Source: Candidatus Aminicenantota bacterium | GTDB taxonomy: Bacteria; Acidobacteriota; Aminicenantia; Aminicenantales; Saccharicenantaceae | NCBI GenBank assembly: GCA_017999365.1 | Contig: JAGNLW010000006.1 | Coordinates: 1 to 64,000, forward strand | Length of the DNA: 64,000 bases | Direction of reading: 5' to 3' | In this document: piece by piece, positions 15,320-24,245 of the stretch | Layout of the letters: each line of letters starts with the position of its first letter | How positions within the stretch are numbered: position 1 is the stretch's first letter | The notes under the pieces: generated by a model | Told to the model about the DNA's origin: nothing | The model's input: the letters and a program-made list of their open reading frames with translations, nothing else | Databases searched by the model: none | Translations under genes and position numbers: made by a program

Positions 15320-16801
15320 TTAAAATCCCCACGATCCGGTCAGGGCGTGGACCCCGTCCGCGAGCACGTCGGCGGCGGGCTGGATCCAGGTCGTGACGGT
15401 CGACGCGAAGAGGATGCCGATCCCCAGGCAGAGGAGGGCCAGGAGAACGGTCGAGGCCGTCATCCAGAACGGCGCCTCCTTGACCGCGGCCCACTTCTCG
15501 TCGAGCTTGCCGAAGAAGGCCCGGCGCTGGAGGATCAGGTAGTACCAAAGGGTCAGGACCGAGGCCAGGACGGCGACGACCGCGAAGACGGGGTGGCCGG
15601 CCTGGACCAGGGCCACGATGATGATGAGCTTGGACCAGAAGCCGTTGAAGGGCGGGACGCCGGCGATCGACAGCGAGCCGACGAGGTTGGTCGCGGCCGT
15701 GACCGGCATGCGCTTGGCCAGCCCGCCCATGGCCCCGAGGTCGCGGGTGCCCGTGGCTTGCTGGACCGAGCCGCTGGTCAAGAACAGGAGGCCCTTGGCC
15801 AGGGCGTGGTTGAAGAGGTGGAACAGGCCGCCGGCGATGCCCAGGGGGGTGCCGATGCCGAGGCCCAGGACGACGTAGCCGACCTGGCTGATCGAGGAGT
15901 AGGCCAGCATGCGCTTCATGTCCTTCTGGCCGAGGGCCAGGAAGGCGGCCACGACGAGCGAGACCGTCCCCAGGATCATCAGCACGGAGGACAGGGCCGG
16001 GGTCAGCCCGAAGACGCCGAAGAAGACGCGGGTCAGGGCGTAGACGCCCGAGACCTTGATGAGCAGGCCGGACAGGACGGCCGAGATGGGCGCCGGGGCC
16101 GACGGGTGGGCATCGGGCAGCCAGGAGTGGAAGGGCACCAGGGCCGCCTTGAGCCCGAACCCGGCGATGAGGAAGGCGGCGGCGACGCCGACGACGGGGC
16201 CGGCGTTGAGCTCGCGCAGGGCCATGGCCACGGCGGCGAAGTCGAGGCTGCCGGTCATGCCGTAGAGGACGGCGATCGCGCCGACCACGAAGGCCGAGGC
16301 CACGACCGAGAGCATGAGGTACTTGAAGGCCGCCTCGAGCTCGTCGGGCCCCCGGCCGAAGGCGACCAGGGCGTAGGAGGCCACGGCGGCCACCTCGAGG
16401 AAGATGTACACCCCGAACAGGTCGGTGGCCAGGACCAGGCCGTTCATGCCCGCGATCATGACCAGGTACAGGGCGTAGTAGTTGGCCTTGGCGCCGTAGT
16501 GCTCCATGTAGTCGACGGAGAACAGGGCGGCGGCCAGCCCGACCAGGGCCACGGCCACCAGCATGAGCAGGCTGAAGCCGTCGAGGGCCAGCCGGATGTT
16601 GACGGCCTCGCCGAGCCAGGGGGACTGCTGCAGGACGGGGCCGCCGGCGATGAGGGCCCGCCCGGCCACGGCCGCGTAGGCGAGGAGGAAGAGCAGGGTG
16701 CCGTTGGCCAGCAGGTCCGGCGCGACCCGCCGGGAGACCTTGCCGACGAGCGGCAGGATGCCCGCCACGACGAGCGGAAGGACGACGAACAGTATGATCA
16801 A
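15320..16801 (-). CDS. Antiporter-like proton-translocating subunit (NuoN/MrpD family)
   Basis: 493 residues with about 14 helices. Conserved features include LPDAHPSAPAPISAVLSGLL with the discontinuous-helix Pro, the Lys of LKAALVPFHSW, and QKDMKRMLAYSSISQVGY. The motif GLILATD-like LVLATDLFGVYIFLEVA carries the essential Glu of the first channel. This is one of three Mrp-type subunits in the operon, each expected to move one ion per cycle. It lacks the long C-terminal lateral helix of NuoL. Confidence 0.92.
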   Translation of the reverse strand: MIILFVVLPLVVAGILPLVGKVSRRVAPDLLANGTLLFLLAYAAVAGRALIAGGPVLQQSPWLGEAVNIRLALDGFSLLMLVAVALVGLAAALFSVDYMEHYGAKANYYALYLVMIAGMNGLVLATDLFGVYIFLEVAAVASYALVAFGRGPDELEAAFKYLMLSVVASAFVVGAIAVLYGMTGSLDFAAVAMALRELNAGPVVGVAAAFLIAGFGLKAALVPFHSWLPDAHPSAPAPISAVLSGLLIKVSGVYALTRVFFGVFGLTPALSSVLMILGTVSLVVAAFLALGQKDMKRMLAYSSISQVGYVVLGLGIGTPLGIAGGLFHLFNHALAKGLLFLTSGSVQQATGTRDLGAMGGLAKRMPVTAATNLVGSLSIAGVPPFNGFWSKLIIIVALVQAGHPVFAVVAVLASVLTLWYYLILQRRAFFGKLDEKWAAVKEAPFWMTASTVLLALLCLGIGILFASTVTTWIQPAADVLADGVHALTGSWGF

Positions 16802-16813
16802 CGCTCCTCCTCT

Positions 16814-18682
16814 CTATCTCGAGAGCAGGCCGATGAGGCCCGCGACGATGACCAGGCCGGCCAGGCACCAGGCGAGGTAGTTCGCGTAGTGCCCGTTGTG
16901 GGCCTTTTTCAAGATGCCGGTGAACTTCGCGCCGGCGACCGTGACGACCTTCTCGAAGACGAAGTCGATGGGCCGGTCGATGCCCTTGAACAGGGCCAGC
17001 GACAGGCCCTGGAGCCCCTTGACGCCCTGCTCGTAGGGATCGAAGACCCGCTTCTCGGCCCAGTCGTACAGGGTGTGGACGACGGGCAGGCCGTGGATGG
17101 GCTCGGAGGCCAGGTAGGGCTTGCGGCCCGACTTGAGGTAGCCGTAGCGGTGGAGCAGGAAGGCCAGGACCAGGCAGCCGACCGAGATCAGGGCCACCGG
17201 GGTGAACAGGGACAGGGCGTGGTGGGTCAGGTCGAGACGCACGCCGGCCTCGACGTGGGGCGCCACGACCGGCCCGATGAACAGGTTCAGCGGCAGCTTG
17301 TTGTAGACGCCGAACAGGATGCACAGCCCGGCCAGGACGAGCAGGGGGACGGTGATGGCGAAGGGGCTCTCCTTGACCGGGGCGGCCTCGCGGCCGCGCT
17401 CGCCGAAGAAGACGGAATGGCCGGCCTTGAGGAACGAGGCGAAGGTGAAGATGGCCCCGACCCAGGCGGCGATGGCGAAGACCGTGTAGCCCGTCTCGAG
17501 GGCGCCGTGGAAGACCATCTCCTTGGAAACGAAGCCGTTGAGCGGCCAGACGCCCGAGATGGCCAGGGCGCAGACGGTGAAGCCGAGGGCCGTCAGGGGC
17601 ATCTCCTTGCGCAGGCCGCCGAGCTTCTTGAGCTCGGTCGTCCCGGTCCGGTGCTCGACCGAGCCGGCGCCGAGGAACAGGCCGCTCTTGTACATGGCGT
17701 GGTTGATCATGTGGAAGACGCCGCCGGCGATGCCGACGGGGATGGCCGTGCCGATGCCCAGGATCATGTAGCCGACCTGGCTGACGGCGTGGTAGGACAG
17801 CAGCCGCTTGAGGTCCTTCTGGACGAGGGCCATGAGGACGGCCAGGACGATGGTCACCGCGCCCACGGTCATCATCAGGATGGACAGGGCGCCGCCCGGG
17901 ACGATCTTGAAGAAGTCGAGGGCGACGCGGGCCAGGAGATAGATGCCCAGGAGCTTCTCGAAGGCGGCCGGCAGGAAGGCCATGAAGGTCACCGGGGCAT
18001 CGACCGCGGCGTCGGGGATCCAGGTGTGGAAGGGCATGGCCCCGGCCTTGCCGGCGGCCCCGATCATCATCAGGACGAAGGCCGCCGCGGCCGGCCCGAC
18101 GGGCTCGACCGAGACCTCGGACATCGTCAGGGTGCCGCTCACGGCCCACAGCAGGCCGATGCCCAGGATCAGGCAGAAGTCGCAGAAGCCGCTGATGAGC
18201 AGGGCCTTGACCGCCGTCCGGCCCGAGGTCGGGCGGCCGCCGGTCGTGATCAGCCCGTACAGGGTGACCAGCAGCCCCTCCCAGAAGAAGACCAGGGGCA
18301 CGAAGTTGTTGGCCAGGACGGCCCCGTTGGCGAAGGCCGCCGTCAGGAAGACATAGGCCGTGAACTCCCGCGACCGGGGGGCGTCCTTCATCTTGACCGT
18401 CGCGTAAACGGCGATCAGGAGGAGGAAGCCGGCCAGGGCCAGCAGGATGAAGCTCGAGAAGTGATAGAGCCGCAGGTCGAAGTCGATGCCCATCCCGAGC
18501 CAGGGGACGTTGTAGCGGAGGTCCTTGACCGTGAACAGGACGTAGGCGAGATAGAGGAGGACCGCCGCTCCGGCCACGGCCAGGGCGTCGCGGAGGGCCC
18601 GCAGCGCCCGGGGCAGGAGGAGCAGGACGACGGCCAGCGCGGCCGGCAGGAGGACCGGAAGGAGCAGGGTGTTCGGCGTCAT
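16814..18682 (-). CDS. Antiporter-like subunit with long C-terminal extension (NuoL-like)
   Basis: 622 residues. The core has GAMPFHTWIPDAAVDAPV, QKDLKRLLSYHAVSQVGYM and FFWEGLLVTLYG, as in NuoL/MrpA-N/HyfB. After the last core helix (near residue 500) about 120 residues follow, with a HTLYDWAEKRVFDPYEQG segment, a long amphipathic helix and a final transmembrane helix. This matches the NuoL lateral helix and anchor. The ATG overlaps the preceding stop by 4 bp. Confidence 0.92.
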   Translation of the reverse strand: MTPNTLLLPVLLPAALAVVLLLLPRALRALRDALAVAGAAVLLYLAYVLFTVKDLRYNVPWLGMGIDFDLRLYHFSSFILLALAGFLLLIAVYATVKMKDAPRSREFTAYVFLTAAFANGAVLANNFVPLVFFWEGLLVTLYGLITTGGRPTSGRTAVKALLISGFCDFCLILGIGLLWAVSGTLTMSEVSVEPVGPAAAAFVLMMIGAAGKAGAMPFHTWIPDAAVDAPVTFMAFLPAAFEKLLGIYLLARVALDFFKIVPGGALSILMMTVGAVTIVLAVLMALVQKDLKRLLSYHAVSQVGYMILGIGTAIPVGIAGGVFHMINHAMYKSGLFLGAGSVEHRTGTTELKKLGGLRKEMPLTALGFTVCALAISGVWPLNGFVSKEMVFHGALETGYTVFAIAAWVGAIFTFASFLKAGHSVFFGERGREAAPVKESPFAITVPLLVLAGLCILFGVYNKLPLNLFIGPVVAPHVEAGVRLDLTHHALSLFTPVALISVGCLVLAFLLHRYGYLKSGRKPYLASEPIHGLPVVHTLYDWAEKRVFDPYEQGVKGLQGLSLALFKGIDRPIDFVFEKVVTVAGAKFTGILKKAHNGHYANYLAWCLAGLVIVAGLIGLLSR

Positions 18683-20109
18683 CGGAGCCACCAACTCATC
18701 TGTGCCGTCGCGATGTTGGCCAGCTTCATCGGCCCGGCCACGAGGAGGCCCGCGGCCAGGCTGAGGACGGCCAGGGCGGCGACGACAAAGACCATGGATT
18801 TCGTCTTCTCGGGGACCGGATGCCGGGCCTCGCCGAGGAAGACCATCGAGAAGACCTTGAAGAGGTAGTACATCGTCAGGACGGCCGTGAACAGGGCCAC
18901 CGCCGCCAGCCAGGTCTGGCCGGCGTGGACGGTGCCCATGATGACCAGGAACTTGGAGAAGAAGCCGCCGAAGGGCGGGATGCCGATGACCGAGAAGGCG
19001 CAGACCAGGAAGGCCACGGCCGTCACCGGCATGGTCTTGATGAGGCCGCCCATCTCCCGGATGTCCTTGGTGTGGACGGCGTGGATGACGATGCCGGCGC
19101 ACAGGAACAGGCCGGCCTTGGCCAGGCCGTGCATGAGGATGAACAGGAGCGAGCCGGAGACGCCGGCGGCGTTCATCATGCTGAAGCCGAGGAAGATGTA
19201 GCCGATCTGGCTGACGGTCGAGTAGGCCAGGATGCGCTTGAGGTCGTTCTCCACGGCCGCCGCGGCCGCGGCGACCAGGCTGGAGACGACGACGACGATG
19301 GGGATGGCCTGCTGCCAGCCCTCGGGCAGGCGGAAGCCGTAGAGGAAGAGCCGGGCGTAGGCGTAGACGCCGATCTTGACCAGGACGGCGGCGTGGAGCA
19401 GGGCCGTGACCGTGGTCGGGGCGACGCCGGCGTCCGGCAGCCAGGTGTGGAGCGGCACGGTGGCCGATTTCGAGAACAGGCCGAACAGGATGAGCAGGAC
19501 GGCCGAGCCGGGGATGAGCGTGCCCCGCATGGCCGTCAGGTCGAAGGTGTTGGTGACGCCGTAGATCTGGACGAAGCCGAGGAGCATGACCACGGCGCCG
19601 AAGAAGGTCAGCAGGAAGGCTTTGTCGGCCTTGCGGACGTGGGCCGGCTCGCGGTAGAAGCCGATGAGCCGCCAGCAGGCGATGGCGATGATCTCCCAGA
19701 ACAGGTACAGGAAGACGAGGTTGCCGGAGAAGACCAGCCCCATCATCGAGCCGATGAACAGCACGACGAGCAGGTAGTACTCGTTCTGGTTCTCCTCGTG
19801 CCGGATGTAGCCCAGGGAGTAGAGGACGATGAGGAAGCCGACGAAGGAGGACACCGCGGCCATGAAGATCGACAGGGGGTCGACGATGAGGATGAAGTCG
19901 AAGCCCATGGCCAGCGTCCGGCGGACGACCTGCTCCCCTCCTCCGAGAGCGAAGGGGAGGAGGGTGAGGGGCAGGACGGCCGTCGCGCCGCTCACCAGGA
20001 CCGCCCAGGCCGACCGGACCCGCCGGTCGATGAGGCCGGCGAGGGGGACGGCCAGGGAGCCGAGGATGGGGACGAAGATCGTGAGGAGGACGGTTGTTTC
20101 GACGTTCAT
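18679..20109 (-). CDS. Antiporter-like subunit, first gene of the complex operon (NuoM/NuoN/MrpD family)
   Basis: 476 residues starting MNVETTVLLTIFVPILGS. Core motifs are VPLHTWLPDAGVAPTTVTAL, ENDLKRILAYSTVSQIGYIF and LYLFWEIIAIACWRLIGFY (key Glu in FWEI). It is the promoter-proximal gene, with a consensus promoter at 20141-20169 and an AAGGAAGG site before the ATG. The start at 20109 was chosen because the longer frame extends upstream past the -10 box. The operon continues through ten more overlapping or closely spaced genes. Confidence 0.92.
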   Translation of the reverse strand: MNVETTVLLTIFVPILGSLAVPLAGLIDRRVRSAWAVLVSGATAVLPLTLLPFALGGGEQVVRRTLAMGFDFILIVDPLSIFMAAVSSFVGFLIVLYSLGYIRHEENQNEYYLLVVLFIGSMMGLVFSGNLVFLYLFWEIIAIACWRLIGFYREPAHVRKADKAFLLTFFGAVVMLLGFVQIYGVTNTFDLTAMRGTLIPGSAVLLILFGLFSKSATVPLHTWLPDAGVAPTTVTALLHAAVLVKIGVYAYARLFLYGFRLPEGWQQAIPIVVVVSSLVAAAAAAVENDLKRILAYSTVSQIGYIFLGFSMMNAAGVSGSLLFILMHGLAKAGLFLCAGIVIHAVHTKDIREMGGLIKTMPVTAVAFLVCAFSVIGIPPFGGFFSKFLVIMGTVHAGQTWLAAVALFTAVLTMYYLFKVFSMVFLGEARHPVPEKTKSMVFVVAALAVLSLAAGLLVAGPMKLANIATAQMSWWLR

Positions 20110-20140
20110 GGGGTCGGTGCCTTCCTTAAAGTGAAGCAGA

Positions 20141-20169
20141 AGTATAGTGGCCGCCCCCCATGATGTCAA
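20141..20169 (-). promoter_or_regulatory. Promoter of the 11-gene hydrogenase-like operon
   Basis: Perfect -35 TTGACA (20164-20169), a 17-bp spacer and TATACT (20141-20146) on the minus strand, about 32 nt before the first ATG. It is one of the strongest-looking promoters in the window. Confidence 0.75.
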
Positions 20170-20226
20170 GGATTTCCACACCCCGTCCTCAGCTTTTCGA
20201 CAGGGATTTCCAGAGCTAGAATTCCG

Positions 20227-20255
20227 TTGCTTTTTGGCCCCGATTGTAGGATAAA
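20227..20255 (+). promoter_or_regulatory. Possible promoter of the GNAT-like gene
   Basis: TTGCTT (20227-20232), a 17-bp spacer and GATAAA (20250-20255), about 30 bp before the ATG. The TTGCTTTTTGG start is shared with the promoter at 1870. The -10 is weak. Confidence 0.35.
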
Positions 20256-20285
20256 AATGGGATAACGCCGAGGAGAGGAGTCGCC

Positions 20286-21410
20286 ATGGCCATCGAGCTC
20301 CGCGAGGTCGCGTCCCGCCAGGACCTGAAGACGTTCATCTACCTGCCCGAGAAGATCCACGCCGGCCACAAGAACTGGGTCCATCCCCTCTTCACCGACG
20401 ACTGGAAGTACTTCGACGCCAAGAAGAACAAGGCCTTCGGCTACTGCGACACGCTCCTGCTCCTGGCCGAGAAGGACGGCCGCACGGTCGGCCGGGTCAT
20501 GGGCATCATCAACCACCGCTACAACGAGCACCGCAACGAGCGCACGGCCCGCTTCGGCTACCTCGAGACGATCGAAGACCGGGAGGTCTTCCGGGCCGTC
20601 CTCAAACGGATCGAGGGCTGGGCCCGGGACAAGGGCATGACCAAGATCGTCGGTCCCTACGGGTTCTCCGACCAGGACCCCGAGGGCTTCCTCATCGAGG
20701 GCTTCGAGCACCGGGCCACCATCGCCACCTACTACAACTTCGAGTGGATGCCCCGCTGGCTCGAGGAAGAAGGATACGCCAAGGACAACGACTGGTTCGT
20801 CTACAAGCTCGTCGTGCCCAAGGAACCCCCCGAGCTCTACCGGAAGATCTACGAGAGGGCCATGAAGCGGGGCACGTACGAGATCCTCGAGTTCAAGAAC
20901 CGCCGGGAGATCAAGCCCTGGGTCCGGCCCATCCTGGCCCTCATGAACGAGTGCTACATGGCCGGCAACATCTACGGCTTCGCCCCCCTGGAGGAGCAGG
21001 AGATGGACGACCTGGCCCGCCGTTTCCTGCCCATCCTCGACCCCCGCTTCGTCAAGGCCATCCGCAAGGACGGGGAGGTCTTGGCCTTCATCATCGCCAT
21101 GCCCGACATGACCGAGGGCATCGTCCGGGCCCGCGGCCGCCTGTTCCCGTTCGGCTTCTTCCGCGTCCTGCGGGCGGCCCGCAAGACCAAGCAGCTCGAC
21201 CTCCTGCTCGGGGCGGTCAAGGAGAAGTACCGGGGCCAGGGCCTGGACGTCCTCATGGGCATCAAGGTCCTCATCGCCGCCTACGAGGCCGGCATGGAGA
21301 AGATCGACACCCACCATGAGATGGAATCCAACGTCAAGGTCCGGGCCGAGATGGAGAAGATGGGCGGCGAGGTGTACAAGAAGTTCCGGGCGTTCTATAA
21401 GATGCTGTGA
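20286..21410 (+). CDS. GNAT-fold putative N-acetyltransferase
   Basis: 374 residues. The protein resembles the large GNAT-superfamily group that includes YghO. The N-terminal half has an FIYLPEKIHAGHKNWVHPLF segment and GRVMGIINHRYNEH. The C-terminal half has GAVKEKYRGQGLDVLMGIK, which fits the acetyl-CoA binding R/Q-x-x-G-x-G/A loop (YRGQGLD). No signal peptide or membrane helix is evident. An AGGAG-type site precedes the ATG. The substrate is unknown. It stands alone between the hydrogenase operon (divergent) and polA (convergent), and an imperfect palindrome follows it. Confidence 0.65.
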   Translation: MAIELREVASRQDLKTFIYLPEKIHAGHKNWVHPLFTDDWKYFDAKKNKAFGYCDTLLLLAEKDGRTVGRVMGIINHRYNEHRNERTARFGYLETIEDREVFRAVLKRIEGWARDKGMTKIVGPYGFSDQDPEGFLIEGFEHRATIATYYNFEWMPRWLEEEGYAKDNDWFVYKLVVPKEPPELYRKIYERAMKRGTYEILEFKNRREIKPWVRPILALMNECYMAGNIYGFAPLEEQEMDDLARRFLPILDPRFVKAIRKDGEVLAFIIAMPDMTEGIVRARGRLFPFGFFRVLRAARKTKQLDLLLGAVKEKYRGQGLDVLMGIKVLIAAYEAGMEKIDTHHEMESNVKVRAEMEKMGGEVYKKFRAFYKML

Positions 21411-21440
21411 CGCCATCGGCCTGCCGGACTCCGTCCGGCG

Positions 21441-21590
21441 GCCGACGCGAAATAGCCCCAGACCGGTTTTGCCCGCGAGCCGCCCTCGATCCGGCCAGGA
21501 ATTCCTGGGACACGATCCCTTTTCAGGAGAAAAGGGTCATGTCCCGTAATTCCGAGCATGCGCGCCGGTCCGGGGCTATTTCGCGTCGGC
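21441..21590. repeat. Long imperfect palindrome (element A) between the GNAT gene and polA
   Basis: Outer arms 21441-21466 and 21565-21590 are 26-nt inverted copies with one mismatch. The right arm contains the last codons and stop of polA, so the left arm is an inverted duplicate of that end. A nested inner palindrome (about 21498-21553) has the stem CCCTTTTC / GAAAAGGG with an AGGA loop, flanked by GGGACACGA and TCATGTCCC. The GGGACA(C/T)G ... CATGTCCC motif recurs at 35836-35909 and 37138-37166. It may also serve as a bidirectional terminator. Confidence 0.75.
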
Positions 21591-24245
21591 CCAGTTCGGC
21601 CCGTAACCGAGCCGCACGGTGAGGGGGACGCGCAGGGCGGCGACGCCCTCCATGGCCTCGCGGACGAGGTCCTCGGCCTCGGCCCGCTCCTTCGCCGGGA
21701 CCTCGAAGACGAGCTCGTCGTGGACCTGGAGGATCATCCGCGTCCGGAGCTTCCGGCGCTCGAGCTCGGCGGCGATGCGGACCATGGCGATCTTGATGAT
21801 GTCGGCGGCCGATCCCTGGATGGGATTGTTGAGGGCGATACGCCGGCCGGCCTGCTGGAGGTTGCGGTCCGGGGCCCGCAGCTCCGGGACCTGCCGCTGC
21901 CGGCCGAAGAGCGTCTCCGAATAGCCGCGCTCGCGGGCCTCGTCGACGACCCGGTCGAGGTACTCGCGCACCCGGGGCCGCTCGGCGAAGTAGCGGTCGA
22001 TGAACTTCTGGGCCTCGCCGGCCGAGGTCCCCAGCTCGCGGGCCAGGGAGAAGGCCGAGGTCCCGTAGATGACGCTGAAGTTGACGATCTTGGCCCGCCG
22101 CCGGGCCTCCTCCGCCGGGGTGTCGGGGAAGACCAGCCGGGCCGTCTCCTCGTGGACGTCGCGGCCCTTGAGGAAGGTCTCGACGAGGGTCTCGTCCTCC
22201 GAGAGGTGGGCCAGGACGCGCAGCTCGATCTGGGAGTAGTCGGCGGCCAGGAGGCCGAAGCCGTCGGCCGGGACGAAGGCCCGGCGGAACCGGACGCCCC
22301 AGGGGCCGCGGGCGGGGATGTTCTGGAGGTTGGGCTCGCTCGACGACAGCCGCCCCGTCGAGGCGACCGTCTGGTTGTAAGACGTGTGGATGCGGCCGTC
22401 GGCCGGGTCGATGAGCGCGGGCAGGGCGTCCGCGTAGGTCGACTTGAGCTTGGCCATCTGCCGGTACTCGAGAACCAGGCCGATCATCGGGTGCAGCCCG
22501 GCCATGTCCTCGAGGACGTCGATCGAGGTGGAGAAGCCCTTGGTGACCTTGGTCCGGCGGACCGGCGCCAGCCCCAGCTTGCGGAAGAGGACGTCGGCCA
22601 GCTGGCGGGGCGAGTTGATGTTGAAGACGGTCCCGGCCAGGGCGTGGATCTCCTTCTCCAGGCGGCCGATCTCCCCTTCGAGCTCCCGGGACATGGCCTT
22701 GAGGACGGCCGGGTCGACCCGCACCCCCACGATCTCCATCCGGGCCAGGAGCCCGACGAGAGGCCTCTCGATGTCCTCGTAGAGGCGGTCGAGCTTCCGC
22801 TCCCGGACCTTGTCCCAGAGCAGCCGGCCGAGATCGAAGGCCAGAGCGGCGTCGCGGCAGGCGTAGGGCGCGGCCCGCTCGACGGCGATCTTGTCCATGG
22901 TCAATTCGTTCTTGCCCTTGCCGGCGATCTCCTCGTAGGGCGCCTTGACCCTCTGGAGGTAGTGGAGGGCCAGCCGTTCGAGGTTGTGGCGGCCCCAGTT
23001 GGGCTCCAGGAGGTAGGACAGGACCATGGTGTCCTTGTCCAAACCGGCCAGCCGGACGCCCTCGCGTTCGAGGACGATGAGGTCGAACTTGATGTTCTGG
23101 CCCGTCTTGCGGATCCGGGGGTCCTCCAGGACGGGCCGCATGATCTTCAAAGCCCTGGCTTTCGGGACCTGGGCCGGCGCCCCGAGATAGTCGTGCCCGA
23201 CCGGGACGTAGTAGGCCTCCCCGGGGACGATCGAGAAGGATAGCCCGACCAGGCGGGCCCGGGTCGGCGCCGGGCCATCCGTCTCCGAGTCGAGGGCGAT
23301 CTCGGCGGCCCCGGCCATCCGGGCGGCCAGGTCCCGGAGCGCGGCTTCGTCGGTGACGACATGGAAATCCTCGGCCGCGGGCGCCGCCGGCTTCCTCAGG
23401 AAGTCCGCGAGGAGCGTGGAGAAATCGAGCTCGCCGAACAGGCGCACGGTCTCGCGCTCGTCGGGGTCCTGGACGGCGTAGCGGTCGAGGTCGAGCTCGA
23501 CCGGCAGGTCGCGGACGACCGTGACCAGCGTCCGGCAACGCGCGAGCTCCTCCCGGTGGTCCTCGATGGCCTTGCGGACGCGGGGGTTCTTGACCTTGTC
23601 GAGCCCGGCCAGCAGGGCCTCGAGAGAGCCGTGCTCCCGGATCAGGGACTTGGCCGTCTTCTCGCCGATGCCCGGGACGCCCGGGATGTTGTCCGACGGG
23701 TCCCCCCAGAGGGCCAGGACGTCGACGACCTGGCCGGCCGCGACGCCGAAGAAGTCCTCGACCCCGGCCTCGTCGAGGGTCCGTTCCTTGGCGGGATTCC
23801 AGACCGAGGTCGTCCCGTCGACGATCTGGAGAAGGTCCTTGTCCGTGGTGACGACGACGGCCTTCAGGCCCTTCGCGGCGGCCCGGCCGGCCAGCGTGGC
23901 CAGGACGTCGTCGGCCTCGTAGCGGGGGTACTCGGCCGTGGGGATACGCAGGGCCCGCAGGACCTCCTTGAGCTTGGGCACCTGGAGGGCCAGGTCGTCC
24001 GGCATGGGCTTGCGTTTGGCCTTGTAGTCCGGGTCGACCTCGTGGCGGAAGGTCGCTCCCTTGACGTCGAAGACGACGCCGAGGTACTCGGGCTTCTCCT
24101 GGTCGAGGAGCTTGCGGAGGGAGGCCAGGAAGCCGTAGATGGCCCCGGTGGGGAAGCCGGCCGAGTTCGAGAGCCGCTGGATGGCGTAATAGGAGCGGTA
24201 GAGGAGGGAGTTCCCGTCGACGAGGAACAGGCGGGCCGGGCTCAG
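21576..24245 (-). CDS. polA: DNA polymerase I
   Basis: 889 residues when read from a CTG codon at 24245. Residues about 6-290 are the 5'-3' exonuclease, beginning RLFLVDGNSLLYRSYYA with GIGEKTA further on. A 3'-5' exonuclease follows with intact motifs LDSETDG (near 323), NIKFDL and YACRDAAL, so proofreading is expected. The polymerase has DYSQIELRVLAHL, RRRAKIVNFSVIYG and QVHDELVFEV. No ATG, GTG or TTG occurs in frame before the conserved VDGNS motif. CTG overlaps the upstream stop as CTGA and has an AAGGCAGG site 6 nt before it. Starting at the first ATG (24005) would delete 80 residues of the exonuclease core. Confidence 0.93.
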   Translation of the reverse strand: MSPARLFLVDGNSLLYRSYYAIQRLSNSAGFPTGAIYGFLASLRKLLDQEKPEYLGVVFDVKGATFRHEVDPDYKAKRKPMPDDLALQVPKLKEVLRALRIPTAEYPRYEADDVLATLAGRAAAKGLKAVVVTTDKDLLQIVDGTTSVWNPAKERTLDEAGVEDFFGVAAGQVVDVLALWGDPSDNIPGVPGIGEKTAKSLIREHGSLEALLAGLDKVKNPRVRKAIEDHREELARCRTLVTVVRDLPVELDLDRYAVQDPDERETVRLFGELDFSTLLADFLRKPAAPAAEDFHVVTDEAALRDLAARMAGAAEIALDSETDGPAPTRARLVGLSFSIVPGEAYYVPVGHDYLGAPAQVPKARALKIMRPVLEDPRIRKTGQNIKFDLIVLEREGVRLAGLDKDTMVLSYLLEPNWGRHNLERLALHYLQRVKAPYEEIAGKGKNELTMDKIAVERAAPYACRDAALAFDLGRLLWDKVRERKLDRLYEDIERPLVGLLARMEIVGVRVDPAVLKAMSRELEGEIGRLEKEIHALAGTVFNINSPRQLADVLFRKLGLAPVRRTKVTKGFSTSIDVLEDMAGLHPMIGLVLEYRQMAKLKSTYADALPALIDPADGRIHTSYNQTVASTGRLSSSEPNLQNIPARGPWGVRFRRAFVPADGFGLLAADYSQIELRVLAHLSEDETLVETFLKGRDVHEETARLVFPDTPAEEARRRAKIVNFSVIYGTSAFSLARELGTSAGEAQKFIDRYFAERPRVREYLDRVVDEARERGYSETLFGRQRQVPELRAPDRNLQQAGRRIALNNPIQGSAADIIKIAMVRIAAELERRKLRTRMILQVHDELVFEVPAKERAEAEDLVREAMEGVAALRVPLTVRLGYGPNWADAK

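Noticed and set aside
14840..18868. A 1342-codon rightward open frame opposite the hydrogenase-like operon
   Set aside because: Its product is low-complexity (Asp, Glu, Gly, Arg, Gln) and exactly antisense to well-supported membrane proteins; it is a GC-rich third-position artefact.
10703..20109. Calling the operon respiratory NADH dehydrogenase (complex I)
   Set aside because: There is no NuoE/F/G, the large subunit keeps both NiFe CxxC pairs, and the small subunit has CxxC instead of CC.
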